The position numbers and the translations under genes are program-made. The notes beneath the pieces were generated by a model. It had not been told where the DNA came from. It was given only the letters and a program-made list of their open reading frames with translations, and searched no databases. A DNA stretch of 64,000 nt from Macrococcus epidermidis (GTDB taxonomy: Bacteria > Bacillota > Bacilli > Staphylococcales > Staphylococcaceae): contig NZ_PZJH01000006.1 in the NCBI RefSeq assembly GCF_003259695.1, forward strand, positions 32,036-96,035, read 5' to 3'. Positions 23,938 through 31,813 of this stretch are shown here, piece by piece (the first letter of the stretch is position 1; the number at the start of each line of letters is the position of its first letter).

Positions 23938-25020
23938 TTACAATACTTCTTCAGGTACCCAACCAGTAATACCATCTTTCATAATAAGTGTATACCCTAA
24001 GTATGAATCATCAATGATAGCAACTTCTTCTCCAATTGATACATCCATGAAATAATCGGTGTAATCATCTTTTAGACGGTAGCCATCTTCAATTGCTTTA
24101 ATAAATTCTGTCTTTACCATAAAGTCTATTCCTGTATGTATGTGTTTTGCCTGCGTGAAATATTCATCCCCATCAAATACTTCTATTTCAAAATGCGGAT
24201 AAGTAAACGTATGTGGCTCCTGATAGGCCACTTCGAAATCCTGAATTACAACCTCTCTCTTATAATCATCTACCGCCAAAGTATTTAATGTGTATGCATC
24301 ATCTGTATATTCAATGATTAACGCGTTAAGTTGGCCACTATATTTCACTTGATTGCCACCATCGATATCAATGATACGTGACGCTTCATTTATCTTAATG
24401 TTGTTATTCATAAGTCCATCTTCAACAAAGTTACATGTCGGAAAATGACCGACCACAACCATTTTTTCAGCATCATGCGTTGCATTATAGAAATATGGCA
24501 TGTTCAGTGCGTTATAACGAGACGTATTCATATAATCATATTGGTCTATACCTGCATGTACAAATATGAAATCTTCTGTTTCAATCATTAAAGGTAAATC
24601 ACGAACGATATCATGAATGTAACTAAAATGCTTACGCACGTCCTTAGCCATATCACTTTGTGATTCATAATCATCCAGTGTCTTACCGAGTTTATCCAGC
24701 GCTTCATGTACAAGTGTATGACGGCGTTTCATATAATTGTACAAATAATCTTCTTCTAATTCATCGAAGATACAGTCACAATTCCCGAGAACCATGTGAA
24801 CATGTTCATTTTTCAATAATTCTCCTACAAATTCAACGAGTGCTATACTTTTAGGACCTTTATCGATAATATCACCTAAAATAATGAGCCGATCATCTTC
24901 TGTATACGCTACTTTTAAAAGCAAATCTTTAAATAAATCTATATTGCCATGAATATCTGAGACAACGATTGTACGTCTATCTTTAATTGACATTGTCATG
25001 TAGTTATCTTTAATCTTCAT
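23938..25020 (-). CDS. metallophosphoesterase with C-terminal SH3-like segment
   Basis: A 360-residue calcineurin-like phosphoesterase. The metal motifs are VVSDIHGN (~20), LGDIIDKG (~48), LGNCD (~78) and VGHFP (~183), close to PrpE/ApaH-type serine/threonine or diadenosine-tetraphosphate phosphatases. The last 110 residues are not part of that fold and end in AIIDDSYLGYTLIMKDG and TGWVPEEVL, which looks like an SH3-type barrel. The start at 25020 overlaps the YbaK gene by 11 nt. A start at the in-frame ATG 7 codons later is possible; neither has a strong ribosome-binding site. Confidence 0.82.
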   Translation of the reverse strand: MKIKDNYMTMSIKDRRTIVVSDIHGNIDLFKDLLLKVAYTEDDRLIILGDIIDKGPKSIALVEFVGELLKNEHVHMVLGNCDCIFDELEEDYLYNYMKRRHTLVHEALDKLGKTLDDYESQSDMAKDVRKHFSYIHDIVRDLPLMIETEDFIFVHAGIDQYDYMNTSRYNALNMPYFYNATHDAEKMVVVGHFPTCNFVEDGLMNNNIKINEASRIIDIDGGNQVKYSGQLNALIIEYTDDAYTLNTLAVDDYKREVVIQDFEVAYQEPHTFTYPHFEIEVFDGDEYFTQAKHIHTGIDFMVKTEFIKAIEDGYRLKDDYTDYFMDVSIGEEVAIIDDSYLGYTLIMKDGITGWVPEEVL

Positions 25021-25492
25021 CGGTAATCCGACTCACTTTCGCATTGATTAATTGTATGAGTTCATCTACATTAACTTTCATCTGGATACCTATTTGCCCT
25101 GCACTGACAATAATTTTCTCATGTGTTTGAGCAGATGCATCAATTACAGTGGGAAATTGTTTTTTCATACCTACCGGTGAACAGCCACCACGAATATAAC
25201 CTGTTGTTTTTTCTAGATTTTTTACAGCAAGCATTTCTAACTTCTTCTCACCAACTACTTTACTGATAGCTTTAATATTGAGCGTTGCTTCAACTGGAAT
25301 AACAGCGACATAATAATTATTTTTACCTTGTAGTACTAATGTTTTATATACTTCTTCAACTGGTTGGCCAATTTTATTCGCTACGGTAATCCCATCAACT
25401 TGATCTTCTTCTATCGAATATGTGAACGTTTCATAAGAAATTTTCTTTTGATCAAGTTTTCTTAATGCGTTTGTTTTTACTTTTTTACTCAT
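25010..25492 (-). CDS. ybaK: Cys-tRNA(Pro)/Cys-tRNA(Cys) deacylase YbaK
   Basis: Trans-editing enzyme that hydrolyses mischarged Cys-tRNA(Pro). The 160-residue YbaK/EbsC fold is visible: KTNALRKLDQKKISYETFTY, the conserved KTLVLQG with its lysine, and RGGCSPVGMKKQFP. The second ATG is chosen because GGAGG lies 7 nt before it, while the ATG two codons earlier is too close to that site. It overlaps the start of the phosphoesterase gene. Confidence 0.92.
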   Translation of the reverse strand: MSKKVKTNALRKLDQKKISYETFTYSIEEDQVDGITVANKIGQPVEEVYKTLVLQGKNNYYVAVIPVEATLNIKAISKVVGEKKLEMLAVKNLEKTTGYIRGGCSPVGMKKQFPTVIDASAQTHEKIIVSAGQIGIQMKVNVDELIQLINAKVSRITDED

Positions 25493-25569
25493 ATACATGC
25501 CTCCAATATTCTTGTCACTTTATAATATACCACTTTTCATGTATATTTCTTTTAGAAGGGGGTTTTTAT

Positions 25570-26043
25570 ATGACATATAAAGTTGTATCGCTCGGCGCAT
25601 TTTATCTTAGTGGTTTAAAAAGAGAATTCACTACCGAAACAATGGGAGAAATCAAACCACTCTGGGATGAGCTTGAACACAACGGCACACTTGCTGACTT
25701 ACAAAAATTAAATGATGTAGATACTTTAAAAGGTCACATCGGTGCATGCATTAAAACAGAACCATCTGAACATTTAAATTACTTAATTTCAGTTGCGACT
25801 AAAGAACCGCATGAAAATTACGAAACAGCTTATATCCCTGCGTCTGAATGGGTTGTATTTGATGCAATCGGTCCCATTCCAACAGCTATTCAGGAAACAT
25901 TTGAGTATATTTACGGTACTTGGTTTAAAGATGCACCATTCAGACCATTGCAAACTGCTGATTTAGAATTCTACCCGCTAAATATGAATTTTGAAACCGA
26001 TAACCCGAAAGTAGAAATCTGGATACCTGTAGAAAGGAAGTAA
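25570..26043 (+). CDS. GyrI-like small-molecule-binding protein
   Basis: A 157-residue stand-alone GyrI/AraC-effector-binding domain (SOUL-like fold): VVSLGAFYLSGLKREFTTET at the start and ADLEFYPLNMNFETDNPKVE before the C-terminal IWIPVERK. Such domains bind small hydrophobic ligands or inhibit enzymes; no DNA-binding domain is attached. AGAAGGGGG precedes the ATG, so a longer in-frame start is unlikely. The tiny coiled-coil gene follows 3 nt later. Confidence 0.82.
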   Translation: MTYKVVSLGAFYLSGLKREFTTETMGEIKPLWDELEHNGTLADLQKLNDVDTLKGHIGACIKTEPSEHLNYLISVATKEPHENYETAYIPASEWVVFDAIGPIPTAIQETFEYIYGTWFKDAPFRPLQTADLEFYPLNMNFETDNPKVEIWIPVERK

Positions 26044-26046
26044 ATA

Positions 26047-26205
26047 ATGAATTTAGAACAACAATTATTAGAACTTAAAGAAGAATATATAAGAATCCAA
26101 AACGATTTAGAGAAGGTTGAATCAACCGGTCAATCTTCACCTAAATTAGAACAAAAGCTTGTTGAAATCGAAAAAGCAATACAGGAAACACGCGATAAAA
26201 TGTAA
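26047..26205 (+). CDS. small coiled-coil protein (SE1832-like)
   Basis: A 52-residue highly charged helical protein starting MNLEQQLLELKEEYIRIQ and ending EIEKAIQETRDKM, with heptad-like spacing of hydrophobic residues. It resembles the short SE1832-type conserved staphylococcal proteins of unknown function. It is three bases downstream of the GyrI-like gene, whose 3' end (GAAAGGAAG) provides its ribosome-binding site, and it is followed by a terminator. Confidence 0.75.
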   Translation: MNLEQQLLELKEEYIRIQNDLEKVESTGQSSPKLEQKLVEIEKAIQETRDKM

Positions 26206-26213
26206 TGCGATCT

Positions 26214-26239
26214 GTCACGGTAAAAAACCGTGACTTTTT
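26214..26239 (+). terminator. intrinsic terminator
   Basis: GTCACGGT, loop AAAAA and ACCGTGAC form an 8-bp stem followed by TTTTTA, closing the two-gene GyrI-like/coiled-coil unit. Confidence 0.88.
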
Positions 26240-26300
26240 ATATTCTTTTCCACTATTATTCGTTACAATATATGTATTAAATTTTTTTTGGAGTGACTTT

Positions 26301-27446
26301 ATGAACAAACAAATCAAATTACTTATGGCAATTCAGTTTTTTATATATTTTGGCTTTAGCATTGTTATTCCTGTAATCCCGGCACTTGTTCATAGTATGC
26401 ACTTAAATGCATTTCATATGGGATTATTGCTAGCCAGTTATTCAATATTTTCATTTTTAGCCGCACCATTTTGGGGATATCTATCAGATAAAATTGGCCG
26501 TAAAAAAATATTGTTCATCGGACTTATCGGATTTACATTAAGCTTCTTTTTGTTCGGTCTTTTTATCGATAACCTGGCAATGCTCTATACTGCACGTGTT
26601 ATAGGTGGTATCTTCTCCGGTGCTTGTTTCTCAACGACAACAAGCATGGTGAGTGATATGACAAGTGAAGAAGAACGTAATAAATATATGGGACTCATGG
26701 GAATGATGATTGGACTTGGTTTCATCTTCGGTCCTGCAGTTGGTGGCTTGTTATCCGGCATCAGTTATCAGGTGCCATACTTTGTCACAAGTGCCATACT
26801 GGTACTAATTGCAATATTATCAATGCTAACTTTACAGGAAACTTATCACGGAAACAGTGCGAAAGAAACTGAGCTAGGTACTTCAAAAATGCTGACACCA
26901 CAAATTATATTCATCTTAATCTCAACTTTTATCGTTATGTTTACGATGAGTGGTATGGAAAGTACTTTCCAGCTCTTTGAAATTGAGAAAATAAATATCA
27001 CAACTACTCAAATGGGTCTTCTTTTTATGATCGGTGGATTGATCAATGCCGGTCTCCAAGGTGGTTATTTACGTAAAGTAAAAGATGGGAAAGAAAAACC
27101 TGTTATTATTACAGGTCAGATATTAACAGTTATCGCATTTATCCTATTACCATTCTCTATGAATTTATGGTATGCAGGACTATGTTTAGTACTTCTAATG
27201 GCTGGTAACGCATTAGTTAGAACGTTGCTTACAAGCAGATTGACTAAAGAAGGCAATCGTAGTAATATGGGTAAACTCACTTCTATCAGTTACAGTATGG
27301 ATAGCTTAGGACGTATTCTTGGTCCACTTGCTTTTACCGGAATTTTATCAAAACAAATTGATGCACCATTTTATTTCGGTGCAATAATGACAGTTATAGG
27401 TACAATCGTCTTAATGATGTACTTTAAGAAAGGACGTACAGTATGA
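26301..27446 (+). CDS. MFS drug:H+ antiporter-type transporter
   Basis: A 381-residue, 12-helix major facilitator of the DHA1 multidrug type; the substrates are unknown. It shows the loop 2-3 signature GYLSDKIGRKKILFIG (~residue 65), motif C-like GLGFIFGPAVGGLLSG in TM5, and a second-half repeat. Families such as TetA, NorA and YfmO share this layout; it is not close enough to NorA to use that name. TTGGAG lies 9 nt before the ATG. Its TGA overlaps the next ATG (ATGA). Confidence 0.87.
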   Translation: MNKQIKLLMAIQFFIYFGFSIVIPVIPALVHSMHLNAFHMGLLLASYSIFSFLAAPFWGYLSDKIGRKKILFIGLIGFTLSFFLFGLFIDNLAMLYTARVIGGIFSGACFSTTTSMVSDMTSEEERNKYMGLMGMMIGLGFIFGPAVGGLLSGISYQVPYFVTSAILVLIAILSMLTLQETYHGNSAKETELGTSKMLTPQIIFILISTFIVMFTMSGMESTFQLFEIEKINITTTQMGLLFMIGGLINAGLQGGYLRKVKDGKEKPVIITGQILTVIAFILLPFSMNLWYAGLCLVLLMAGNALVRTLLTSRLTKEGNRSNMGKLTSISYSMDSLGRILGPLAFTGILSKQIDAPFYFGAIMTVIGTIVLMMYFKKGRTV

Positions 27447-27763
27447 TTTTTTTAATCACTTTGTTCACATTGATGTATCTTATTGTAAGTTACACGAGTA
27501 TCTATCATCTTAAATTGAATATATTAAATATATTACGTATTATATTAGGATTAGGGTATTGCTTCTTTATATTTACATCTGTAATGCATATCCCGGGAAA
27601 TATGAAGTTCTGGATTACATTACTTGCGATATGTTTATTAATGAATATTGAAATCGCAGCTTATAAACATAAATTTAATGATTCAAAAGCAAAAAGAATT
27701 CTAGATATTTTTTCACTTGTTATCGCTTTAATGGTTATTGTGATTATAGCCATATATATTTAA
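27443..27763 (+). CDS. small membrane protein, translationally coupled to MFS gene
   Basis: An unrecognised 106-residue protein with about four hydrophobic segments (residues ~1-20, 28-47, 53-72, 87-106) and a short basic loop KHKFNDSKAKR. It begins in the ATGA overlap with the transporter stop, so the two are translated together. It could be an accessory subunit of the pump or simply a co-transcribed membrane protein (inference). Confidence 0.75.
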   Translation: MIFLITLFTLMYLIVSYTSIYHLKLNILNILRIILGLGYCFFIFTSVMHIPGNMKFWITLLAICLLMNIEIAAYKHKFNDSKAKRILDIFSLVIALMVIVIIAIYI

Positions 27764-27794
27764 ACAGGATGCCAAAATAGCATCCTGTTTTTTT
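27763..27794. terminator. bidirectional intrinsic terminator
   Basis: AACAGGATGC, loop CAAAATA and GCATCCTGTT form a 10-bp perfect stem with a T-run on the plus strand, between convergent genes. Confidence 0.9.
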
Positions 27795-27795
27795 A

Positions 27796-28956
27796 TCATT
27801 CATAAAGAACATTTGTTTCTTTAATGCGTTCAATAAATTCATCCACTTGAGCATCATCTACTGCAAGTGAAACACGAATGTATTGATCACCTAAACTTCC
27901 AAACGGAAGTCCCGGTGTTGTAAGCATACTTTGTGACTTTAGTAAGAAATCTACATATTCTTCACTATTAAATTCATCCGGCACTTTTATCCAGATAAAT
28001 ATGCCACCTTGCATCGGCTCAAACGGAATATCTGCTTCAATTAAAGCTTGAGTCACTTTATCTCGACGTCTTTTAAATAATTCATTCTGTTCATTTAAAA
28101 ACGATTCACCAAGTTCTAATGCCGCTACAGCACCGTCCTGAATGGCACCCCACATACCCACCTGCGTGTGATCCTGGAAATAGTTCAAGTTCTCGATAAT
28201 TTCTGCATTACCTACAGCAAATCCCACGCGTACACCAGACATATTAAAACCTTTAGATAATGAATAGATTTCAATCGCCACATCCTTAGCACCTGGTGAT
28301 TGCAAGATGCTAGGATTTTTTGCATCAAACCCAAATGCAGCATATGCAAAGTCATGCACAATTTTTGTATCTGTGTCTTTAAAACGATTGATCGTCGCAT
28401 CAAAGAATGCTTTTGTTGCAACTGCACCAGTAGGGTTACTTGGATAATTTAAATAGATTAGTTTTGTGTTATTAAGTTTTGCTTCATCTACTTTATCGAA
28501 ATCAGGTAAATAATGTTCTTCCGGATACAGTTTCAGCTCATAATGTTCCCCTCTAGCAAGTTTCACACCCGCTAAATAATCCGTGTATCCCGGATTTGGT
28601 AATAATACACCATCTCCCGGCTCAATCACACATGTCGGTAGATGCACTAACCCACTTTTCGTACCATATAAAATACAAATTTCTTTGTCCTGGTCTAATT
28701 CAACATCATATACGTCTTTATAGAACTTTTTAATTGCAGCTTTAAATGTTTCTTTCCCTCTAAACACACCGTATTTATTATTCTGTGGATTTTGAATACT
28801 TTCAGTCAGTGCTTGAATTACGCTATCAGGTACTGGTTTATCAGGTATCCCTACCGCCATATTTATGAGGGGTTTACTTCCAACATCAAGTTTACGTCCC
28901 ATCGTCTTACCAAAATAACTTTCCGGAATTGTTTCTAATATTTTTGTGTATGCCAT
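27796..28956 (-). CDS. class I/II PLP aminotransferase (met operon)
   Basis: A 386-residue fold-type I aminotransferase. The PLP lysine is in YSLSKGFNMSG (~residue 235), with YLNYPSNPTGAV (~168) and an RVSLAV motif with the substrate-carboxylate Arg near the C-terminus. It resembles the DapL/YugH group; the substrate is unknown. It is the last gene of the SAM-riboswitch metNPQ operon (11 nt after metQ), suggesting a part in methionine or sulfur amino acid metabolism, for example transamination of the methionine keto-acid (inference). Confidence 0.87.
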   Translation of the reverse strand: MAYTKILETIPESYFGKTMGRKLDVGSKPLINMAVGIPDKPVPDSVIQALTESIQNPQNNKYGVFRGKETFKAAIKKFYKDVYDVELDQDKEICILYGTKSGLVHLPTCVIEPGDGVLLPNPGYTDYLAGVKLARGEHYELKLYPEEHYLPDFDKVDEAKLNNTKLIYLNYPSNPTGAVATKAFFDATINRFKDTDTKIVHDFAYAAFGFDAKNPSILQSPGAKDVAIEIYSLSKGFNMSGVRVGFAVGNAEIIENLNYFQDHTQVGMWGAIQDGAVAALELGESFLNEQNELFKRRRDKVTQALIEADIPFEPMQGGIFIWIKVPDEFNSEEYVDFLLKSQSMLTTPGLPFGSLGDQYIRVSLAVDDAQVDEFIERIKETNVLYE

Positions 28957-28967
28957 TACACTGCCTC

Positions 28968-29810
28968 CTACGGTTTATCAAATCCAACGAATGATTCATC
29001 TATTACTTTATCAAAGGCTTTAGATGTTATTACTTTATTAATATCTTTTGTTAATTGACTATTTTCATTTTTCTTGTTAACAACGATACGATTTCGATAA
29101 TGTTCATCCATCTTCTCTAACTGTAATGCTGATTTTAAATCAATTTTAGAAGCTAATGCAAAGTTACCAGGAACAGCTGATAATCCTATACTATCTTTGC
29201 TACGTGGTAATTGCGCCGCTTCTACTGCAACAAACTTTAAATTTTTCTTGTTGTTAATGACATCGCGTTCTGAAATAGTAAGTTCGTTTGTCCTCGGTTT
29301 AATATCTATAAGATGTGCTAATTTTAATGTCTTAAAAGCACGTGCTGCATTGACTGGATCATTTGGAATTGCAATTTCTGCACCATTAGGTACTTCATCA
29401 AATGATTTATATTTACCAGAATAAATACCCATCGGCGCAGTTGGAACTTGTCCTGTCGCAACAAGATTCGTCTTATTTTGGGCATTGAACTGTTTCATAA
29501 ATTCAATGTGCTGATATAAATTCGCATCTAAATCACCTTTTGCTAATGATTTATTCGGTTGAATGTAATCAGAGTATTCAACGAGCGCTACTGTATAGCC
29601 TAATTTTTCAAGACCAGGCTGAATTGCTTTCTTTACCATATCAGCATAAGGTCCACTCGTTGCACCAATACTAACTTTGCCTTTATCTTTACTTTGCGTA
29701 CTTTTTACATCCGCATTTTGACGCTCAAACGGATTACCTTTATCTAATAATATCCCGGATAACAATATAACGATGATGCCTGACAATATAAAAATAACTA
29801 TATTCTTCAT
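28968..29810 (-). CDS. metQ: methionine ABC transporter substrate-binding protein, cysteine-less
   Basis: NlpA/MetQ-family methionine-binding protein: GATSGPYADMVKKAIQPGLE, the LANLYQH-like DANLYQHIEFMKQFN and a domain-2 AIPNDPVNAARAFKTL. The expected lipobox cysteine is absent; the N-terminus is a hydrophobic stretch (residues 3-22) ending LLDKGNPFE, and the 280 residues contain no cysteine at all. It is therefore probably held by an uncleaved transmembrane anchor rather than lipid. AGAAGGAAG precedes the ATG. It follows metP after 85 nt. Confidence 0.9.
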   Translation of the reverse strand: MKNIVIFILSGIIVILLSGILLDKGNPFERQNADVKSTQSKDKGKVSIGATSGPYADMVKKAIQPGLEKLGYTVALVEYSDYIQPNKSLAKGDLDANLYQHIEFMKQFNAQNKTNLVATGQVPTAPMGIYSGKYKSFDEVPNGAEIAIPNDPVNAARAFKTLKLAHLIDIKPRTNELTISERDVINNKKNLKFVAVEAAQLPRSKDSIGLSAVPGNFALASKIDLKSALQLEKMDEHYRNRIVVNKKNENSQLTKDINKVITSKAFDKVIDESFVGFDKP

Positions 29811-29895
29811 ATTCTTCCTTCTTTCGTTGCTTTAATTTTTTCGTTCTTTATTATTTTCGTTTATATTTTTTATTTTAATCTTTCGTTTTTACTTA

Positions 29896-30558
29896 TTATC
29901 TTTTATCTACACGTTTACTGATAAAGTCACCAGTTATTTGAATCAATTGTACAAGTATAATGAGTATAATGACTGTTACAATCATCGTAACGTTGTCATA
30001 ACGATAGTATCCATATCGAATGGCAAGGTCACCAATACCTCCGCCACCGATAACACCAGCAGTTGCACTATAAGCTAGTATGCTAATAATCGCTAAAGTA
30101 ATTGCCTGAAAAATCCCTGACATACTTTCTGGAATTAACACGTCCATAATAATTTGTTTAAGTGATGCACCAGTAGCTACACATGCTTCAATGACACCTT
30201 TATCGACTTCCTTTAAAGATGTTTCAATAAGTCTAGCAAATAAAGGTACAGCGGCAAGCGTTAAAGCGACACTTGCAACATAAGGACCATGGGACTGCCC
30301 AACAATCTTGGTAGCAAATGGCAGTATCGCTACCATCAAAATGATAAACGGAAACGAACGGATGATATTGACGATAAATCCTAATATCGAGTTAAGTGGT
30401 CCATTCGGTAAAAGCAATTGATTGCGTGTTAAATAAAGAAGGATACCAAGTGGCAATCCAATAAGAACAGAGAGTGTAATTGCAATACTAGACATTAAAA
30501 TCGTTTCTAAAAATGCTTTATATAATTCTGGTAGAAGTGTTTGAAATTTATCGCTCAT
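29896..30558 (-). CDS. metP: methionine ABC transporter permease
   Basis: MetI/MetP-type permease subunit of 220 residues with about five helices. The EAA loop that docks with MetN reads EACVATGASLKQIIMDVLIPE (about residues 124-143; E-A-A-like pattern). Its ATG directly abuts the metN TAA, so the two are translationally coupled. Confidence 0.95.
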   Translation of the reverse strand: MSDKFQTLLPELYKAFLETILMSSIAITLSVLIGLPLGILLYLTRNQLLLPNGPLNSILGFIVNIIRSFPFIILMVAILPFATKIVGQSHGPYVASVALTLAAVPLFARLIETSLKEVDKGVIEACVATGASLKQIIMDVLIPESMSGIFQAITLAIISILAYSATAGVIGGGGIGDLAIRYGYYRYDNVTMIVTVIILIILVQLIQITGDFISKRVDKR

Positions 30559-31569
30559 TTATGCCACCCTCTCGATTCCGTTCGATTTCTTTATGTATTC
30601 ATTTATAGCAATTCTTTCTTGAATATCACCTGTAACTTCGAAAGTTAATATACCTATCGGTTGATTCTGTATGTATTCAATCCTACCTTGAATAATCGAG
30701 ATATCGCAGTTAAATTTCTTATATAAATTATTGATAAAGGCACTTTCTGCACTATCTCCAATAAACTTAACCGTAATAATTTCTTTATGTTCATCATTTA
30801 ATTTCGTATATTGATCTGGTAATTCCAGATGATAGATATCATTTACAAAGTGTCTTGTTAAATCACTTTGTGGATTAGAAAACACAGTAAATACATCTGC
30901 ATGTTCCACGATTTCTCCATTATCCATTACGGCCACTTCATCACAAATTTCTTTTATGACATCCATCTCATGCGTAATTACAACGACAGTAATCCCTAAT
31001 TTCTGATTAATATCGCGAATCAAGTTTAATATACTTTTTGTTGTCTCTGGATCTAGCGCACTCGTCGCTTCATCACACAACAATATTTCCGGATCATTGG
31101 CAAGCGCACGTGCAATTCCGACACGTTGCTTTTGTCCTCCAGACAACTCTCTTGGATAACTATCACGGCGATGGGTTAGTCCTACAAGATTAAGTAATTC
31201 AGTAATGCGAGCATCATACTGTTTCTTAGGGAAATGTGCTGCTTTTAAACTGAATGCGATGTTTTCCGCTACTGTCTTAGATTGGATTAAATTAAACTGC
31301 TGGAAAATCATCCCTATGTTTAATCGTTCTTTTTGTAGTTTCTGTTTGTTTAACGTAGTAATATCTACATCATTGACAAGCACTTGGCCACTCGTAGGTC
31401 TCTCGAGTAAATTTATTGTTCTGAGCAAAGTACTTTTTCCAGCACCACTATAACCAATAAGTCCAAATATCTTTCCGGTTGGAATCGTTAAATAAATATC
31501 TTTCAACGCTTGTGTCGTCTTACCGTTCCTTCTGTATGTCTTATTGACATCAATAAACTGTATCGCCAA
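30559..31569 (-). CDS. metN: methionine ABC transporter ATP-binding protein
   Basis: A 336-residue ATPase of the methionine importer. Walker A is GYSGAGKST (~38-46), the signature is LSGGQKQR (~141), and Walker B is ILLCDEA. The C-terminal ~90 residues are the NIL domain (FIGDSAESAFINNLYKKFNC) that binds methionine and causes trans-inhibition. The start codon is TTG, with GGAGG 7 nt upstream. It is the first gene after the SAM-I riboswitch. Confidence 0.96.
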   Translation of the reverse strand: MAIQFIDVNKTYRRNGKTTQALKDIYLTIPTGKIFGLIGYSGAGKSTLLRTINLLERPTSGQVLVNDVDITTLNKQKLQKERLNIGMIFQQFNLIQSKTVAENIAFSLKAAHFPKKQYDARITELLNLVGLTHRRDSYPRELSGGQKQRVGIARALANDPEILLCDEATSALDPETTKSILNLIRDINQKLGITVVVITHEMDVIKEICDEVAVMDNGEIVEHADVFTVFSNPQSDLTRHFVNDIYHLELPDQYTKLNDEHKEIITVKFIGDSAESAFINNLYKKFNCDISIIQGRIEYIQNQPIGILTFEVTGDIQERIAINEYIKKSNGIERVA

Positions 31570-31594
31570 TCTATTCCCTCCACTTACTTATCCA

Positions 31595-31629
31595 AAGAAA
31601 AAAACGTCATTGCTTAATAGCAATGACGT
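31595..31629 (-). terminator. riboswitch expression-platform terminator
   Basis: On the minus strand ACGTCATTGC, a short loop and GCAATGACGT are followed by seven T. It sits between the SAM-I aptamer and metN and would be the terminator formed in the SAM-bound state. Confidence 0.9.
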
Positions 31630-31642
31630 AATATATGAGTCA

Positions 31643-31744
31643 CTTATCTATCAAGCATAATAGCTTGTTGGATTTAGCACAGTACTCGTAAGAGCCCGCT
31701 GCTGAGACGTCATAGGGCCAATTCCCTCAGTCTCTCTGGATAAG
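31643..31744 (-). promoter_or_regulatory. SAM-I riboswitch (S-box)
   Basis: On the minus strand the leader begins CTTATCCAGAGAGACTGAGG and contains GGCCCTATGACGTCTCAGCA, the conserved GTGCTAAATCC, and a closing GATAAG that pairs with the opening CTTATC (P1). These are the hallmarks of the SAM-I aptamer. Together with the downstream terminator it should shut off metNPQ and the aminotransferase when SAM is abundant. Confidence 0.93.
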
Positions 31745-31769
31745 ATATTTAATTTTTAATATGGTATTT

Positions 31770-31798
31770 ATATTAGTACTCAAATTTTCAATTGTCAA
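31770..31798 (-). promoter_or_regulatory. promoter of the metNPQ operon
   Basis: TTGACA, exactly 17 nt, and TAATAT on the minus strand, ending about 25 nt upstream of the SAM-I aptamer. The perfect -35 box and spacing support it. Confidence 0.8.
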
Positions 31799-31813
31799 TG
31801 AATTCTTTAGTTT

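Noticed and set aside
25465..25569. Longer start of the GyrI-like protein
   Set aside because: It would overlap the divergent ybaK start, and the ATG at 25570 has a strong GGGGG-type site and matches the domain start.
26205..26300. Longer start of the MFS transporter
   Set aside because: The upstream 32 codons contain the terminator of the previous unit, and the ATG at 26301 has its own ribosome-binding site.
29896..31569. metNP as glycine-betaine or other importer
   Set aside because: The NIL domain on the ATPase, the MetQ-type binding protein and the SAM-I riboswitch together point to methionine.
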